Positions 24,441 through 38,763 of a stretch of 64,000 bases of DNA are shown here, piece after piece. The position numbers were made by a program, and so were the translations under genes. Source of the stretch: Trichoplax adhaerens (taxonomy: Eukaryota > Placozoa > Uniplacotomia > Trichoplacea > Trichoplacidae); the NCBI RefSeq assembly GCF_000150275.1, contig NW_002060944.1, positions 6,794,564-6,858,563 on the forward strand, written 5' to 3'. A model generated the notes under the pieces. The model saw only the letters and a program-made list of their open reading frames with translations. It did not search any database and was not told the origin of the DNA. How positions within the stretch are numbered: position 1 is the first letter of the stretch; every line of letters starts with the position of its first letter.

Positions 24441-26929
24441 GTATTTCCTGGTCATTGATCTATCCTGATCGTTATGTTATTAAACTACAAATATCTTGAT
24501 AATGATATTAAAAGCGACCTAAATTATGCATGTCTTCATTTATAAATTTTCTATTGCTAGTTATACTATATCACGTTGTAAAATAAGGAATTATAGATAG
24601 CCTGGGTATGATTATATAGGATGAAGAAGTAGATAATATACCCTTATTTGCAGTATTTTTGTTGATCATCATAAATTAATCGTATTAATAGTTAATAAAT
24701 AAGAAAAGCTCATTAATATTTCATAGCTACTTCAATCGGAGTAGGCAAGCTCTATATAGTACTAATTAGGCTATGGATCGTAATATTAATCCGATATCTA
24801 TTAATGTGTTTATATTTACTATTATTTTACTAGCTTGGGTCATCATCATTGGTAATACTGGAAATAGACTAACGTTAGGTAATTGCATTTTGCCGACATA
24901 CACTACGAATAAAGTTTGTAACGAACTCTTCACGATAAGAATTGGACATTTCTCATTTTTTAGCTTGCAATATTACCAAGGCTCCATTTATTACTATTAC
25001 ACTGTAAAATGAATCATTTTTACAACGATAAATGTCCTCTTACGGCTGACTATTCAACTATAAACTCTTAAGTTCCTTTTATAATGTTTCGAACTGTAAT
25101 GCCACAAGTGCAAACATCAAATCCTGTTTATGTGATGTCGCGTGTGTCAAGTTGAACTAAACCATACTTCGCGAAATTTTCAAAGCTTTTGCCGGTTGTT
25201 GTTATCAAAGTAGCATTATGAAATATCTTAAATATGACAACCTCTTAGTATAACAGGAACTAATATATTTAGCATAACGATATAGCTAATACTATATCTA
25301 ATGTTCAATATCTAATGCATACTAGCTAATACCGTAGTTAATATTTATTACTATGTCTGGTACTTTACCTAATGGCTACTGTGATTAATATCGACAATCA
25401 TTATATCAAGCATTCAATATCTAACAAAAATATCACACTCAATATTTAACACTATATTCAACTTTCAATACTCTCAATAAACAACATGGTTAATGTCTAA
25501 TATCATATCCAACGCCCAGACTGAAAAAATGGTGATGTCTATAAGACTTCATCAGCTTTCTTTAGTTCTAATAAACTGCAGTTTATCTTCTGTTAAAATC
25601 AATCCATACTATAGACTCTTACTGAGGCGTATCAGAATTATACTGTGATAGAGAATAACTTACACTAAAAAATAACATTATTCCTAAACTTTCGCAAATG
25701 ACTCATTATTCACTTAATTCAGTATATTGCAGTTAATAATATCATTAAAAATACCTCACGGAATGGCCTAGACAGAAGATAGAATCACTATGCAACTCTC
25801 ATCAATATGCAAACTTAAATAGTAGCTTATAATTTCAATAATTGCGGGTTATTGTCTACTAAATAATTATAATATCACATTGCAGCATAGGTTATCGATA
25901 TCATTGTAAATGATGAGATTTAAGACATAATTTATTATCTCTTGCATCCTCTCGTTACAAATTTCATACCATCAGCCCAGGCCGTCTAATATCTGAAATA
26001 AATGTAAAAGTCGCTCTAAAAACTGTAAATTATAATGATCAAAGAGCGTGTCGCATCTCTATAAGGCAACCAATAACGCATAGTGATAGGATTAACATTG
26101 GTATAAGCTCATAAGCCGTATATATAAATTTTTTGATAACATAATATGCTAGTTAGATGATTATACGGCAGTTTAATTTTTTGATGCTAATTGCGAAGAT
26201 AAAAAATCGTATTTACTGAAAATAGAAAAGGACTCATGCGTTCACCTGATGTCGAAATTAGATAATCAATAAAGTAACGTACAATCTCTACCCGTATGTC
26301 TTCATCTTGAACGTCAATTTTTATCCATTATCGCTTCGCTATGCAATAAGAAGTCAACCGATATTCATACTAAGTAACGCCAAGAAATATTTACGTAACA
26401 GTCTAAATTAATTTCAATTTCGATCTTTGCTATTCAAATACGGGAATATACGCCTGAAATCCTATAAGCAGTTGATAAATTGATCATCGCTTGAGATAAC
26501 TAACTTAAACATGTTCTCAAACAGGTTATTTGTCAACATTAAATAAACTGACGGAATAAGAAGGATTTTCAATTGGTCGAGGTCATTAACACGATCAGGT
26601 TGCCATTACATCGTATTCAATGTGATAATTATACTAGGGACAGACTTAATAGATCAATTAATCTGATATTGCATAGAAAAGTTGTTATTGTATTTGTTAA
26701 AGCAATAGTAATTTATACCTGTATAGCATGGAAAGTATAGCTCTGAAAATTAATTGCTGTTCCTTATTTGTTATAGCGATAGCAGTCATAGGAATATATT
26801 GTAATTTATTCTACTAATCTCAGATGGTTATCTTGCTATCATGGAAAATACATGGAAAAAAATTATGCAAGATTAAAGATTTATTTCCTACTCAATGAAT
26901 TCATTGCCGCTAGAGGTATAAACTATTTT

Positions 26930-29130
26930 CATTTTAGATTAATCAGTTCCAATTTAAGTTCGAGTTTTAATCAATCAAAATAGATTCCGTTGATGATTAT
27001 ATGGCAGGATAGAAAATAACTGAGATAAATTAACTCAACGAGTATTTGAAGGTAAAGCTACTGTAATAAAATTAAACTCTAGTCTTTTCTTCAACTTATC
27101 ATTTTAGGTAGTTCCAATTTCTGCGTAAGTTTAATCATCTCAAATTAGGTTTCAGTCGATCATTTGACATGATAACTTTGTCAAAATGAAATATAAAGTG
27201 AGCTGGAGTACAGCAAGATCTTGCTTACCTTTCAATTTAGTATCTTAATCGATTGCAGCTTTTGATCTATCTTGAATGGTGTCAAATTATGATTCATTGA
27301 TGATTTTAACATGATAGAAATAATCTGGTGAAAGATGAAACAAGATCTGCAGCACGATAATAACAAACATAAGGTTACCTTTGGCCTTACATTTTACTTT
27401 CTTAGTTGATTCCGGTTTTCGATCAACCTCTGATGATATCAATCTTGTTCAAATAAGAACTAAAATAGAATAGTAATAACTCTTATTTGTTATCAGCATA
27501 TTATTATCATTTATTGTAGAACCTTAACCACCTTCAATGCTGCTTAGTTGATGATCTGATAACTTTGCGAAAATTAGACATAACATGAACTCGAGTACTG
27601 CCGTAATAAGATCAATTCTTATTTCTTTTAACTTGTTATTTGTAATCGTTTTCAATTCTGCATAAGGTTAATCATCTTCAATCATGTTTAGTTCATGATA
27701 TTAGAACTTATCCAAGATCGATACTCCAATAACTGCCGAATATTGTGAAATAAAGCACTCATCTACTCTCCGACTGCGTAAATAAGTTAGAGTGCTATAA
27801 ATTACAACTGTAAAGACTATTTAGCTATGTGGATATTATTTTTGGTAATTACATGTATAAGTAGTTTTATCATTGAATCCTTTTCAATCATACTCAGTAG
27901 GTGACTTAATATGGTAATTTAGTTTGGCTCCAGTTTGTGTATAAGTTTAATCACCTTCAATCCCATTTAGTAAATAATTTGACATGATGAAATAGGATTT
28001 AATTCTTTCCTTAATTTCGAATTATTTCAATTGCTTCAAGATTTTGTTTAAGTTTAATCACATTCAATCCTATTTAGTTGATAATTTAAGTACAGTAATA
28101 AGATTTCACTATTGCCCTCCTAGCCGAATATTATTTCAGTCAGCTTCAACTTTTGTATAAGTTGAATTATCTCTAATCTTATTTAGCAAATGATTTGACA
28201 TGATAGTTTTGCAAGAATTATACACAACATAAACTTAAATATGACAGTAATAAGGTTTAATTCTTGCCCTCCTTTCAGAATATCACTTCAATTAGCTACA
28301 ATTTGTGTAGAAGTTTCATCGCCTTCAATCCTGTTTAATTGATAATTTGACATAATATGAACTAGGATACAGTACACTAGTAATAAAATTTAACTCATCC
28401 CCTCCATTCAGAACATCATTTCAATCGGCTCCAGTTGGTATATATAAATTTCATCATCTTTTATTATATTGAATCAATAATTAGATATAATAAATTTGCG
28501 AATATTAAAACAAAACATGATAAAGTTTAACTCCTCTCCTTCATTTGGAATATCATTTCAATCGCTTCCAATTGGTGTATAAATTTCATCATCTTTAATT
28601 ATATTAATGCAATCATTGGACATGGTAAATATGATAAAATTCAACCCATCTCCTCCATTCAAATATCATTTCAATCTGTTGTAGTTTATACTTAAGTTCC
28701 ATCACCTTCCATTATGTTAAATCGATGATTTGAAACGGTAAATATAAAATTCTACTCATTCCCTTCATCCAGAATGCCTTTCCAATCGATTTTAATTTGT
28801 ACATCAATTTGAACACCTTTAATTATATTGAGTCGATAATCATTTGACGCGATCAATTTACAAAAATTCAACATAACTCGAATACAACAGTGACAAAATT
28901 TAACTTTTGCCCTCCCTTCAGTCTATTATTTTTTCAATTGGCTGCAGCGAATGTATAAGTTTCATCGCCTTCCATTATAATTAACCGATGATTTGATCGA
29001 ATAACTTGGCGATGATAATATGCGCTGGAACAAAGCAAACTCTCGCTTTCCGCTAATTATCATCGCTGATTTTAATTCTAATCGGTATTAAACTCCATCA
29101 AATCATGTTGAGTATTTCGATATGATAGGA
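26930..29130. repeat. Degenerate tandem array, about 105-150-bp units
   Basis: The block TTCCAATTTGTGTATAAGTTTAATCACCTTCAAT (described by its parts: a TTCCAATTTG-like start, GTATAAGTTT, ATCACCTT) recurs near 27114, 27643, 27925, 28030, 28145, 28290, 28420, 28565, 28678, 28790 and 28940. It is followed in most units by TTGACATGATAA, then TAATAAGATTTAACTC and CCTCC. Copies differ by many substitutions and indels. It sits upstream of the first coding exon of the IRSp53-like gene. Confidence 0.75.
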
Positions 29131-29966
29131 AGAACCTGGTGAAAAAATTAAACAAGAGCTGTTGCACAATAATGACAATAAGTTAAAACTCTTGCCTTCC
29201 TTTTCATACTCTATTTTTCACTATTGTTATGTTGATGATTTAGTATATTGTTCAGATCCTATCATCATTCTATTGAATGGTAGGCAAGTCTATTCTATAT
29301 AATAATTAATATTCAATTGAATATCGGCTAATCATCAACTAGACATAAGCTTTATTGCATGATTTGCCAGACTCATTTTTTACGTCGTCATTGGTCTTAT
29401 AGCTCATCAAAATTTACCTTGTAAAAGTTTGTTCAGGATTTACTGGGGAAAATTAACTGAAAGATTAGACAAAAAACTGCATTAGCTAGTCATCAAGACA
29501 ATCCACTACGGTAGACTATCGTTAGTAAGGTGGAAAAAGACAAGTAAGTCATTAATATGGCTATTTAATCCTCTCCATCGTGGTAGTTATTGATATGGGT
29601 TGGGTTTTAATAATGTTTTCTAATTCTGTTTGTACAGTAACTATTCATCATTACTTTTACTGGGACCCATCTCCAATTCTTAATCAACATTCCTATTTCT
29701 TTAAATTGATCGATTTGCTCTATTTCCTTTTCAGGAACCCAAGTTGCAGTAGGAGAAATTCTCGTCTCAATTCTTCTATCAGATCAAGCTATTAAGAAAG
29801 GAAATTGGTAAGGTTTGCCTCCTTTTTACAATTGCTACGCTAAAGCTCCAAGTATAGCTCAAGGTTGTCTTCATCTCGCCTATTTACAACTTTCAACGCA
29901 AATTTATTTCGATCTAAATAGACGAAAGATCAAGATAGCTCAAAGAATAAAGGAAAGAAAGCTACC

Positions 29967-32900
29967 ATGTCGAATGTACAGGAATTACAGAAGCAAACCG
30001 ATTTCATCTATAAGGTATTCTTTATTATTTTCTCCCTTGACAAATACTTCAAATAAATGCAATCTCTAGAATAATGGTGATAAAATACTTTGCTATTCCT
30101 GTCTGGATTTTCTATTCCTACTCCTACGTTCCATAGTTTATTTTTAGACTAGATAATCATTAGCATGAAACCATTTCTTTTTTTTATCAACGTCAAACTT
30201 GTTGCCACTTATTCGTCTATTCTTACTTATAATCTACAGAATTTCAAAGAGCGATAAAAATGAGAGATTAAAAAAACCAGCTTATAATGATTTCAACGAT
30301 AAACGGAATGGCCTATCACTAATTAACACTTTCTTATGATTAATCCAAGGTAGTTCGTAGGCTGATCTGAGATAGTACTAAAGATGTAAAAGGCACTAGC
30401 ATAGTCATAGAAAGTGCTATTCTTTCCCTTCTTGTCACAAAATATTTTATATTTTATGAAATTCGTTTTTACCAAATCAATTGATCAAATTATACGTTCA
30501 TTTCTACTAATTCATTTCGATAGTTCATTATGTATTCTATTCATATCAGGCTTAAAAATGACATAGATTTCGACCCACTTTTCATCCCGTTATTGCCTTT
30601 CCATTTCCTTCTATAGCAATATTATGAAGGCCTAAATAGATTCAAAAGTCAGTAAAATAAACAGTTCGAAATACAGATGGCTATTTCCTTCTTGCTTTTA
30701 TGATCAAGATAGAATAAACATATTTTCTATTGAGCTACAGTATTTTATACCGACAGCATGAAATGATATCCTTGCATTACCACTTCATCTCGGTCGTGCA
30801 TTTAACGTACTGGTATCCAATTTAAAAGTACTCACTCAAAATCAGTTTTAACCAAGGTTTATCCGTCCTTTCCTTTTACAGACAATATAATAGCAGGATA
30901 AAGTAGATTCAAAAGTCAATGACAACCTAGAGAGACAACTAAACTGGCTACTCTCTCCTCATCGCTACACTTAAATGTCCATTCTTTCGAGCACTCGTAC
31001 TCTACATCTCTAATATCAAAAAATAGCTTTGCTAATTCGTTAGGGTAATATCTTGTATCTATTGGGCATCTTATTTGAAATAAAAATATCAATCTTTTAA
31101 CGAGACTTTATAAAACTTGAGCTATTTCATTCCTTTAAAACAATAATTTATGATATGAAATGATCCATAAGTACTCGTATGATAGGGAAAAGTATTTTAA
31201 ATGAATACGAGTAGTACTGGTACTATTTCCCTGACTTATTCCTTCAGTGATGATAGGATAGATTTTTTTCCACAGTAATACTTTAAATTTATGTACTTAA
31301 TGTTATTAATTTCTATCGATAGTGCTCGATATAGATATTTTATTTGTTCCATCTACTTTTATAATATCATTTACAAGCAAGTTTTGATCACTTTCGGGCT
31401 ATATTTTTTCTCTTATGTCAACAATATTATAAATATGGTCATCTTTACCGAATCACTTTATAATTGTTTTGAAATCATTAACTATTCCAACGGAATGGGT
31501 ATATTAGATAGAGAGGTCTTTGAAGCGTTCTAGAAGAATCTTTTCGATTAAATATTATGTATTACAGCAAATTTAGGTACAGTCAATGTTAAGCGAGCCC
31601 CTTACTATCATTTTCTTCCCATGAAAGTGATACTGATGATAAAATTTATTATCTTAAACTAAACTACTTGGGAATTACTTCAAAAGTAACATCTTCTCCA
31701 ACAGAGTGCATGCCGAAATAAGGTAGAATAGTCCTTCTATCCACTACCTTAGAAGAATTATTATTGACTTATCTAGTTCCATTTTAGCAAAATTAGAATC
31801 TTCCTTATGCTAAGCAAGTCTTTACTATAAAATTCCCTATAGGTTAGTGTTTTAAGCAAATTCATGATGGCTCCAATAATTAAGCTACTTCACGATCCCG
31901 CTTGAAAGCTACATTTTTTCATTAAAGTGGGTATACCAGACAGAATAATCAGCTCTTTCCGCCATTATAGCATCACTTTCACTTAACTTAGTTGGTATAA
32001 TGGTAATTAGAACTTTTGGGAGAGCTATTTGTTAATATAAAACCAACTGACTATTCTTTTAATAAGTTTACTTATTAAATTAAATCAATCAACCCACCAT
32101 CTCAATATAAAATCAACTCATCACCTTGGTACAGAAAAGGAAAATGTTGATTGTGCAAGTAGATATTTCCATATTTTTCAACTTTCTATGCAATGCTTAT
32201 CGTAGTCAAATTTACTAATAGAATTTTGACTTTTTTTGTGATTTTGTTAGGGAGTTGTAGAGGTTTATATTTTATTCCCTTGCTTGTGTAATTATTCAAT
32301 CGATTTTTTCTTTTCCTACACAAACTTTTATTGTTAATGTAAAGTAGAATTTATAATCATTTCATTACTACCAAAAGAATGGAAGGAAGGATTGAGCTAA
32401 TCATAATTACAAATCATTCTTTTATGCCTGGTTGCCTATAAATGAAGATTAAATTTCATTTAAATTATTCAAATTTGGATATTATCCACTCATAGAATAA
32501 AGTAGAGGAAGTGAATCATTTCAATTAGGAGGGAGAGAGACAGGGGTAACTAATTGATTCGAATGCTGTATAGTTCTTATCGAATCCCTATCTAGTCTAT
32601 CAATTACCTCCATTTAAATACTCTATCCGAATTCGGAACTAACGAAATATTTGGAAGAAGCTGAAGAGTTGTAATCATGGTGATAGATTAAACTATGAGA
32701 AGGGGCAGAGAGTCAGTAATGTAATCATTCGTTTACGTTCTATGTTAACCTTTACTTAATCCTACTACTCTGAGACTTCAACCTTCTAGTCTAAATTTTC
32801 AAGAAGAATATTAGTATACTATAGGGAAGGAAGTAAAGGATTAGAGGTACAATCATTCATATATAAACTTCGATTAAATATTATTAAACAACGACTCTCG

Positions 32901-35900
32901 ATTTTAGTTTAAAAAAGATTAAATCAATATTCAGCTTTACTACTCCAAGACCTCCAATTCATTCGTTTAAATTTTAAAGAGGAATAAAAGCATACTATAG
33001 TTTCAGTCTAAAAAGGGTACCGTATCGTATGAAGTAATTATTCTAGTGAGAGGATAGATAAAGAAATAGCCTCGATAGAGAGTGTGCTAAGGAGAAGAAG
33101 AGAAATAGATACTTAAGAATAAAACAGAATCACTCAATCATATCCTATTGATCTATATTGATTTATAATGCTTGTGAGACTTGAAAATCGCTCATCTAAA
33201 TTCTAATAGAGCGAGTATAGTAAGAAGAATTTTTCCAAATACAGGGGAGGAGAAATGAGGTTTTAAGACAAGGTCCAATTATATTTCTTTTCTTTCAACC
33301 TTTCATGGAATATCATTGAGGTTAAGATTTACAAGGTTTATCCCACTGATTAAAGTTGCTAATTAACTTTCAATCAATAAGTCTAGGATACTGTCACTAG
33401 CCACTTATTAAAGCAGAATAGTTTTAAATTTACGCATAACTATTTAGCTTTTATCCTATCAATCGTTGTAATTCGCTCTATGTTGAATCGATGACAGTCT
33501 TAATATTAATTTTAATGAGCAATCTACGGCATAGATCTACAACTTTTCTTGGATATAAATCAATACCCATTATTTAATTGACCGATTTTTCATGACTAGA
33601 TAAGAAACGATTACTAAAATTAGGCTAGGAGACTAAAATCATAACTTCAATGATTACTGTCGTAATTCCCTTTCGACTTTCCATACATACTAGGATATTT
33701 TTTCATATCTTTTCAACAAAAATAGCTATCGACATTCTTAGAATCTAGCTTCAGCGAGCTATATCTAAATTACGATAGAAAAGCAGTAATAGCCAGCCAA
33801 GATTCTAGTTTAAATCTAAATTTAATAACTCTTAACGTAAGGACAGCTGTCGATATTCGTAAAACTCTACTTTGGATCCAGGTTTAGTGAATTACAATAT
33901 AATAGCTGGAGTAACAATACTGATATCTATAAAGCTCTAATTTGAATTAAAGTTTAGTATTTCATTCCTAATATAAAAGCAGCGGTCAATATTCTTAAAA
34001 CTTTACTTCGGATCAAATTTTAGCTAATTATACTATATGTACACTGCAATGGCTAACTAACATCAGTAAAACTCAAATTTGAGTCTAACTGTAGTAAATT
34101 ATAAGGCAACAGTAACTGATAATATCTAAGATTCTACTTTGAATCTAACTTTAGTAAATTGCAATTTAAAGCAATAGCGAGTATTTCATGTCCTTAAAAT
34201 TCTAATTTAAAATTCAGCTATAGCAAATTTTAATATAAGGATAGCAGTGGATAGTAATGGATATTCCGGGTTTTTACTTTGCATACAATTAGTAGTCAAT
34301 ATCCTTAAATTCTACTAAGTTATATAGTAATAGGAAAACAAAACAGCAAGTCGTGAACAGCTTTCTAATTTAGCCCAAACTCAATCATCATAAGTTATAC
34401 GAATGACATAAGACAATAATTCACTTATGATTGCTATGTTGTCGACAAGAAAATCTTCCCCTTATTTTTTTCATAATATTCAATTCTTTACCTACAAATG
34501 TATAATGATCTTTTGTACTGATCAAGAAATGTCTTGATCTATTTCGGATTTAAAATTTCTTAGATACCTATGATATTTATATTTTTTGGGTGAGAGCATA
34601 TATTGGTCAAAAAATAAGCTCATACTACCACCAGAGCTTTCTTCGACCATGCGATTGCATTTATAAAACAGCTTTAATTTGGTTCATCAATAATTAACGA
34701 CGATGATGCCATTTTTTCGTCTTAATTATTTACTAATCTTGTCTTCCATTATGATTAGAATGTTAATGAGAAAGTCCATCCTGCATTACGTGAACTATTG
34801 ATCGCTAGCCGTGGATATCAAAAAGCTCAGCAAGGTAAAATTTAGGTTCTTTCTGACTATGATCTAGTTGGTAATTTTACTTGGTAATTCTACTAGTATT
34901 GAACACGGTTTTGACGAATAGTATAATGGTTTGTTAGAGAGTAGAAATTGACATAAATTGTATCTTTTTTGACGCATTTCGGTCATAATAGATAACCTTA
35001 GCTTTTTGTGATAGATTTACTATTTGATTTCATCCTATCTACAGAATTAGACAAAGCTCACAACGTTTTTGTTGACTGCTTGGCAAAGATAGAGCGGATG
35101 GCAAAAACTTCCAGTGGTCCTTCAAAAGAAATCGGTGAGTTTACTGATATGAAAATGCTTTAGGTGGCTAATTCTATTCTAGGAAATATATTTTCTTTTC
35201 GATTTTTTACTTCGAAATAAGATCAGTTTTACTAATTACATCAAAGCTTCCTCTGGAATCATCGATATTCCGCAGCTATTTATAAAATATCAACTCTATT
35301 CGTATACCAATTGAGAGTTTATTATTACGTTTCTTATGTAACTGTATTACAATAGGAGATGCAATTGGAGGGATTGTGGATTATTATAAAGAATCTGAAA
35401 AAAGCAAACAGCAACTAGTAAGATATGAAATTCTAGTATAGAATAAGTTGTTTCCTCCTTCTAATTGAACGTTAATGTCTATTAAAATTCGCATTTGATA
35501 CTGATGAAACTATGCAAGATAAATATCGCTGTTGGCGTCATAAACTATGTACTGTATTAATATATGAATTCGTATAATAATGTACGAGTATGCAGTAGCT
35601 AGATCTTAAACTAGTCTTTAATTTGATGATTGGACTATATCATTCCGTAGCATTTAATGATCGAGTTTAGGATTATCTAATAACTAGCTTGCACTATCTT
35701 GATTATATAGTCATCTCGCGTAATGTCATATTATATAGTCAAAGAATGAAGAGAAGCTAGTAGTATGGGGCATTAAGACTTTAGAAAGATTGATCAAATT
35801 AATGTTAATATTGGATTATCTTATAATCTAGTCTAAAGCATTTTATGGAGAATATATACTGCCACTAGAAACAACTTTGGAAGCCCAAATTCACAATATA

Positions 35901-38763
35901 ACGGTAATAGTTTTAGCATTTTCTATATCAGTATTTTCATTTCCATTGTCGGTTTCCTTACGGCGATCTTTAGCATAAGTTTCGCTAATGAAAACTTTGT
36001 TTATACTATGCAAAAGTTTGTCAAACTGTAGATGAATATGTAAATGAATTAAAGTATTAATCGTATTAAATATATTAATTACTTGATTCTAATCTATCGA
36101 TAGAAAATTAACAAAGTCTTCTCATCAAACTTTAAAGCTAAATGCGACGTAAGTATAGTGATAGTATCATATCTATTATTTTATCCAACTTTGTTGTGAC
36201 TATCGTCATAGACTCATAGTGTCTTACTAGTAGCAGTTATCCAAGCAAATATTATGATATTACAAATTATTAGCTTAATGGTGATACATAGATGTATAAA
36301 GGACGGATTATAATTATTTTTATTGTAAGATAAAACGATTTCATGCTTCTACGTATAAGAGATTATTTTTATTTTAAATAATGATTTAGGGTCTTGATAA
36401 AGCACGTGGTGAATTAAAAAAAGTAAAAAGAAAGAGTCAGGGCAAGAAAGGAATCACCGGGAAATATGAAGAAAAGGTCAATGATTGTGAAGCCGAATAC
36501 AATAAGAAGCAAAATGAATTAGAAGCTTACACAGTTCTTGAATTTGAAAGGGTAACAGATGAATTTATTAGCTAGGTTGCACGCCATCAACTGGTTGATT
36601 TTTGAGTAAATTAATACAAGTGGTAATGTTCATGATGGAAAGTACAATCGTTGAGATACAAGACCTCTTAACGCAAGAGGACAATTTATACGATATCATA
36701 TAGCGTACTATAGATGAAATTAGTACTAATTTAGGTATTTTTGGCATTAGGCTTTAAACGAGGAAAGAAAACGATATTGTATGGTTCTTGACTACACTTG
36801 TGAGGCATTAAGTAGAGAGTCAACAAATTATGCTAAGGTAATTCCTATTATCTTTATAATTGCAATCTCCGCAGATATCGTAAGCTTTTTATGCGATTTT
36901 AAAGGTTAGAACTCAACCAGTCTTATCTTGTTAGTAAAAAGCTAGTGTTTGCCATCATTTACTACTTCAATCCATTAGAATAGCTATAATTTAATGTTTT
37001 TCTTGATCGATTGAAAATTCACGAATGAGCTGATCTATTGGCATTGGTAATCGATGCATGTTATTTACTAATATTTGCACATGAAATCATTTTAGAATCA
37101 CAACTTTTTGAAAGATCGTATTCCTGCTTGGCGAGCTTTATTTCGAGATGAAGCTTCCATGGCTCAACAGAAACAATCCATAGATTCTTTAGATAGCAAT
37201 GACATGTTGCTTAGGGTTAGTAGCTTTGTTTCCTTAGAAATGTGACATTAGAATTATTTCCTAAATTTCGTTATAGTTTTTAATGTACTTTTTAAATTCT
37301 CTCTAGTCACATTCATTAGTGCATGCTCTAACTCAACGAAAGGAAGTAACTGATTTAGCACAAAAGTAAGAACCCTACTTGGATTATTTTCAATAATTTT
37401 TATTACACCAACTATAGATTATTATGATATTGATCTAAATACCAGTATTAATACATATTTATCACTATCCTTTGCTTAATCACTTTGTAGTAGCCAAACT
37501 CTTGTAGCTCTTTATGATCTAGACGCCGATACCCAGGATAAACTTGCATTACATGAAGTAAGTTACAATGTGACCTTTAAAGGCTAATCGAAAAAGAAAT
37601 TGCGTAACCTTCTGTAAAAACAATTTTTGTTAATATTCCGTTGGGATTTGGTATTAGCTATTTGATTAATGATCCTACTCAAATATAAGAGATTCCCTTG
37701 TTACCTAAGCTACCCCAAATTCGACCAATCATATAATAATATAGCCGATAAAAAATAACTTTTACTGCTGGGAGACATTTCTCATTATCTTAGATAATCT
37801 AAATTCGATTAATTGTATTTTTACATAGTTTATAAAATAACTTATTTACACGTTAGAGAAATTTCTTATTGCTTTAGCTCACTTAAAATCGAACTATTGT
37901 ACTGTATATGTACATATCTCATAAAATAGTTCTTACATATAAGAAACTTTTCTTATTAACTAACCTAAATTAACTTTAGCGATTAAAAATACTGCTCATT
38001 ACCTAGCTAGACTGAGTTCTAGTTACTGTTTATGCATATACTGTAGCAGGAAAATGGGTTTTACTGGCGTTACCTTGTCATTTTTTTAAGCTATTTAATT
38101 GTACAGGTAGAGCGCAAAACAATTCTCTTTCCCATTAAGATTTTTAAACATTTTTCCTTTTAGGGAGATAATATCAAGACCTTAGGGCAACCAGCAAATG
38201 GCTGGCAATATGGTACAAATACTAACACAGGAAGGTAATTTAAATCATAACAAGTTCATATTATTTTATTAACATCTAAATTAAGGTTAATAGTATTCAT
38301 TCTTATATTCTTATTATTTAGCGAGTCATAATCAATTACTCCATGTATTATTAAATGCTACTTTTGTTGTTGTAGGTCAGGATGGTTTCCGCTGACTTAT
38401 ACAGGAAGGGAATCTCCGTAAGTATTTCAATCCTAGTAAAATCTATGGGATACAATCACATCATGATTGTGCATACATATATACTGGCTATACTGCTACT
38501 GATATAAATAAAATGGGTATCTGATGAATGCTATTTTTTACATAACACGGCAATCCTGAACTAGCAGTAACCGAACTAAGCGAGGTGGCAGTCTTGCTGA
38601 GGTAGGCCAGACTATTGACTATGCTTCTCATCGAAGGCAAAGTAGTAGTCGAATTGAGCAAGTAGGGCCGGCAACAATATCTCCCATTGGAACAACTCCA
38701 TTCCAATACGACATATCTTCGCCATCGACATCACCAGTCAGTAAACAGTACACAAGGGACTAA
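29967..38763 (+). CDS. BAIAP2-like: IMD (I-BAR) and SH3 domain adaptor, IRSp53/BAIAP2 family
   Basis: Family members bind acidic membranes with the IMD helix bundle, sense Rac or Cdc42 and recruit actin regulators through SH3. Fourteen exons join in phase to 399 residues: 29967-30014, 34759-34834, 35045-35134, 35356-35417, 35832-35903, 36103-36147, 36390-36551, 36751-36837, 37096-37215, 37307-37365, 37491-37557, 38164-38234, 38376-38417, 38565-38763. The IMD spans about residues 1-250, with HPALRELL near its start, LDKARGELKKVKRKSQGKK in the basic helix, and LNEERKRYC. The SH3 domain is residues 275-335 (VALYDLDAD, NGWQYG, SGWFPLTY). A Ser/Thr-rich tail of about 65 residues follows. There is no clear CRIB-like segment before SH3 and no WH2 motif in the tail, and the protein is shorter than human IRSp53 (over 500). 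The ATG at 29967 encodes MSNVQEL, which aligns with the vertebrate N-terminus across the 4.7-kb first intron. Confidence 0.93.
30015..34758 (+). other. 4.7-kb first intron of the IRSp53-like gene
   Basis: The donor is GTATTC at 30015 and the acceptor is TGATTAG before 34759. The flanking codons join YK to NVNEKVHP exactly as the family aligns, so no coding exon seems to be missing. The interior is AT-rich. It includes weak repeats in the 32.5-33.3 kb stretch and a clearer degenerate array at 33.7-34.3 kb. Confidence 0.8.
33730..34310. repeat. Degenerate intronic repeat, about 75-100-bp units
   Basis: Units contain AATTCTACTTTGAAT(C), then TTTAGTAAATTA, then ATAAAAGCAGTAG and TCAATATTC in order. 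At least six copies are recognisable, all strongly diverged. It resembles in style, though not in sequence, the arrays in the KCTD5-like first intron. Confidence 0.65.

Larger units (their letters stand above)
19315..29966. other. 10-kb gene desert with repeats and possible coding relics
   Basis: No intact gene was found. The region carries the 100-bp direct repeats near 20.4-21.1 kb, a possible membrane-protein relic near 22.4-23.0 kb, and a degenerate tandem array from about 26.9 to 29.1 kb. Near the right end, a GAAATTG/GTAAGG boundary at 29807/29808 could be the donor of a 5' untranslated exon of the IRSp53-like gene. A short stretch near 19726-19790 stays open and protein-like (FDLAAVLAILSADSERMA) before a TAG, but matches nothing I can name. 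Confidence 0.5.
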
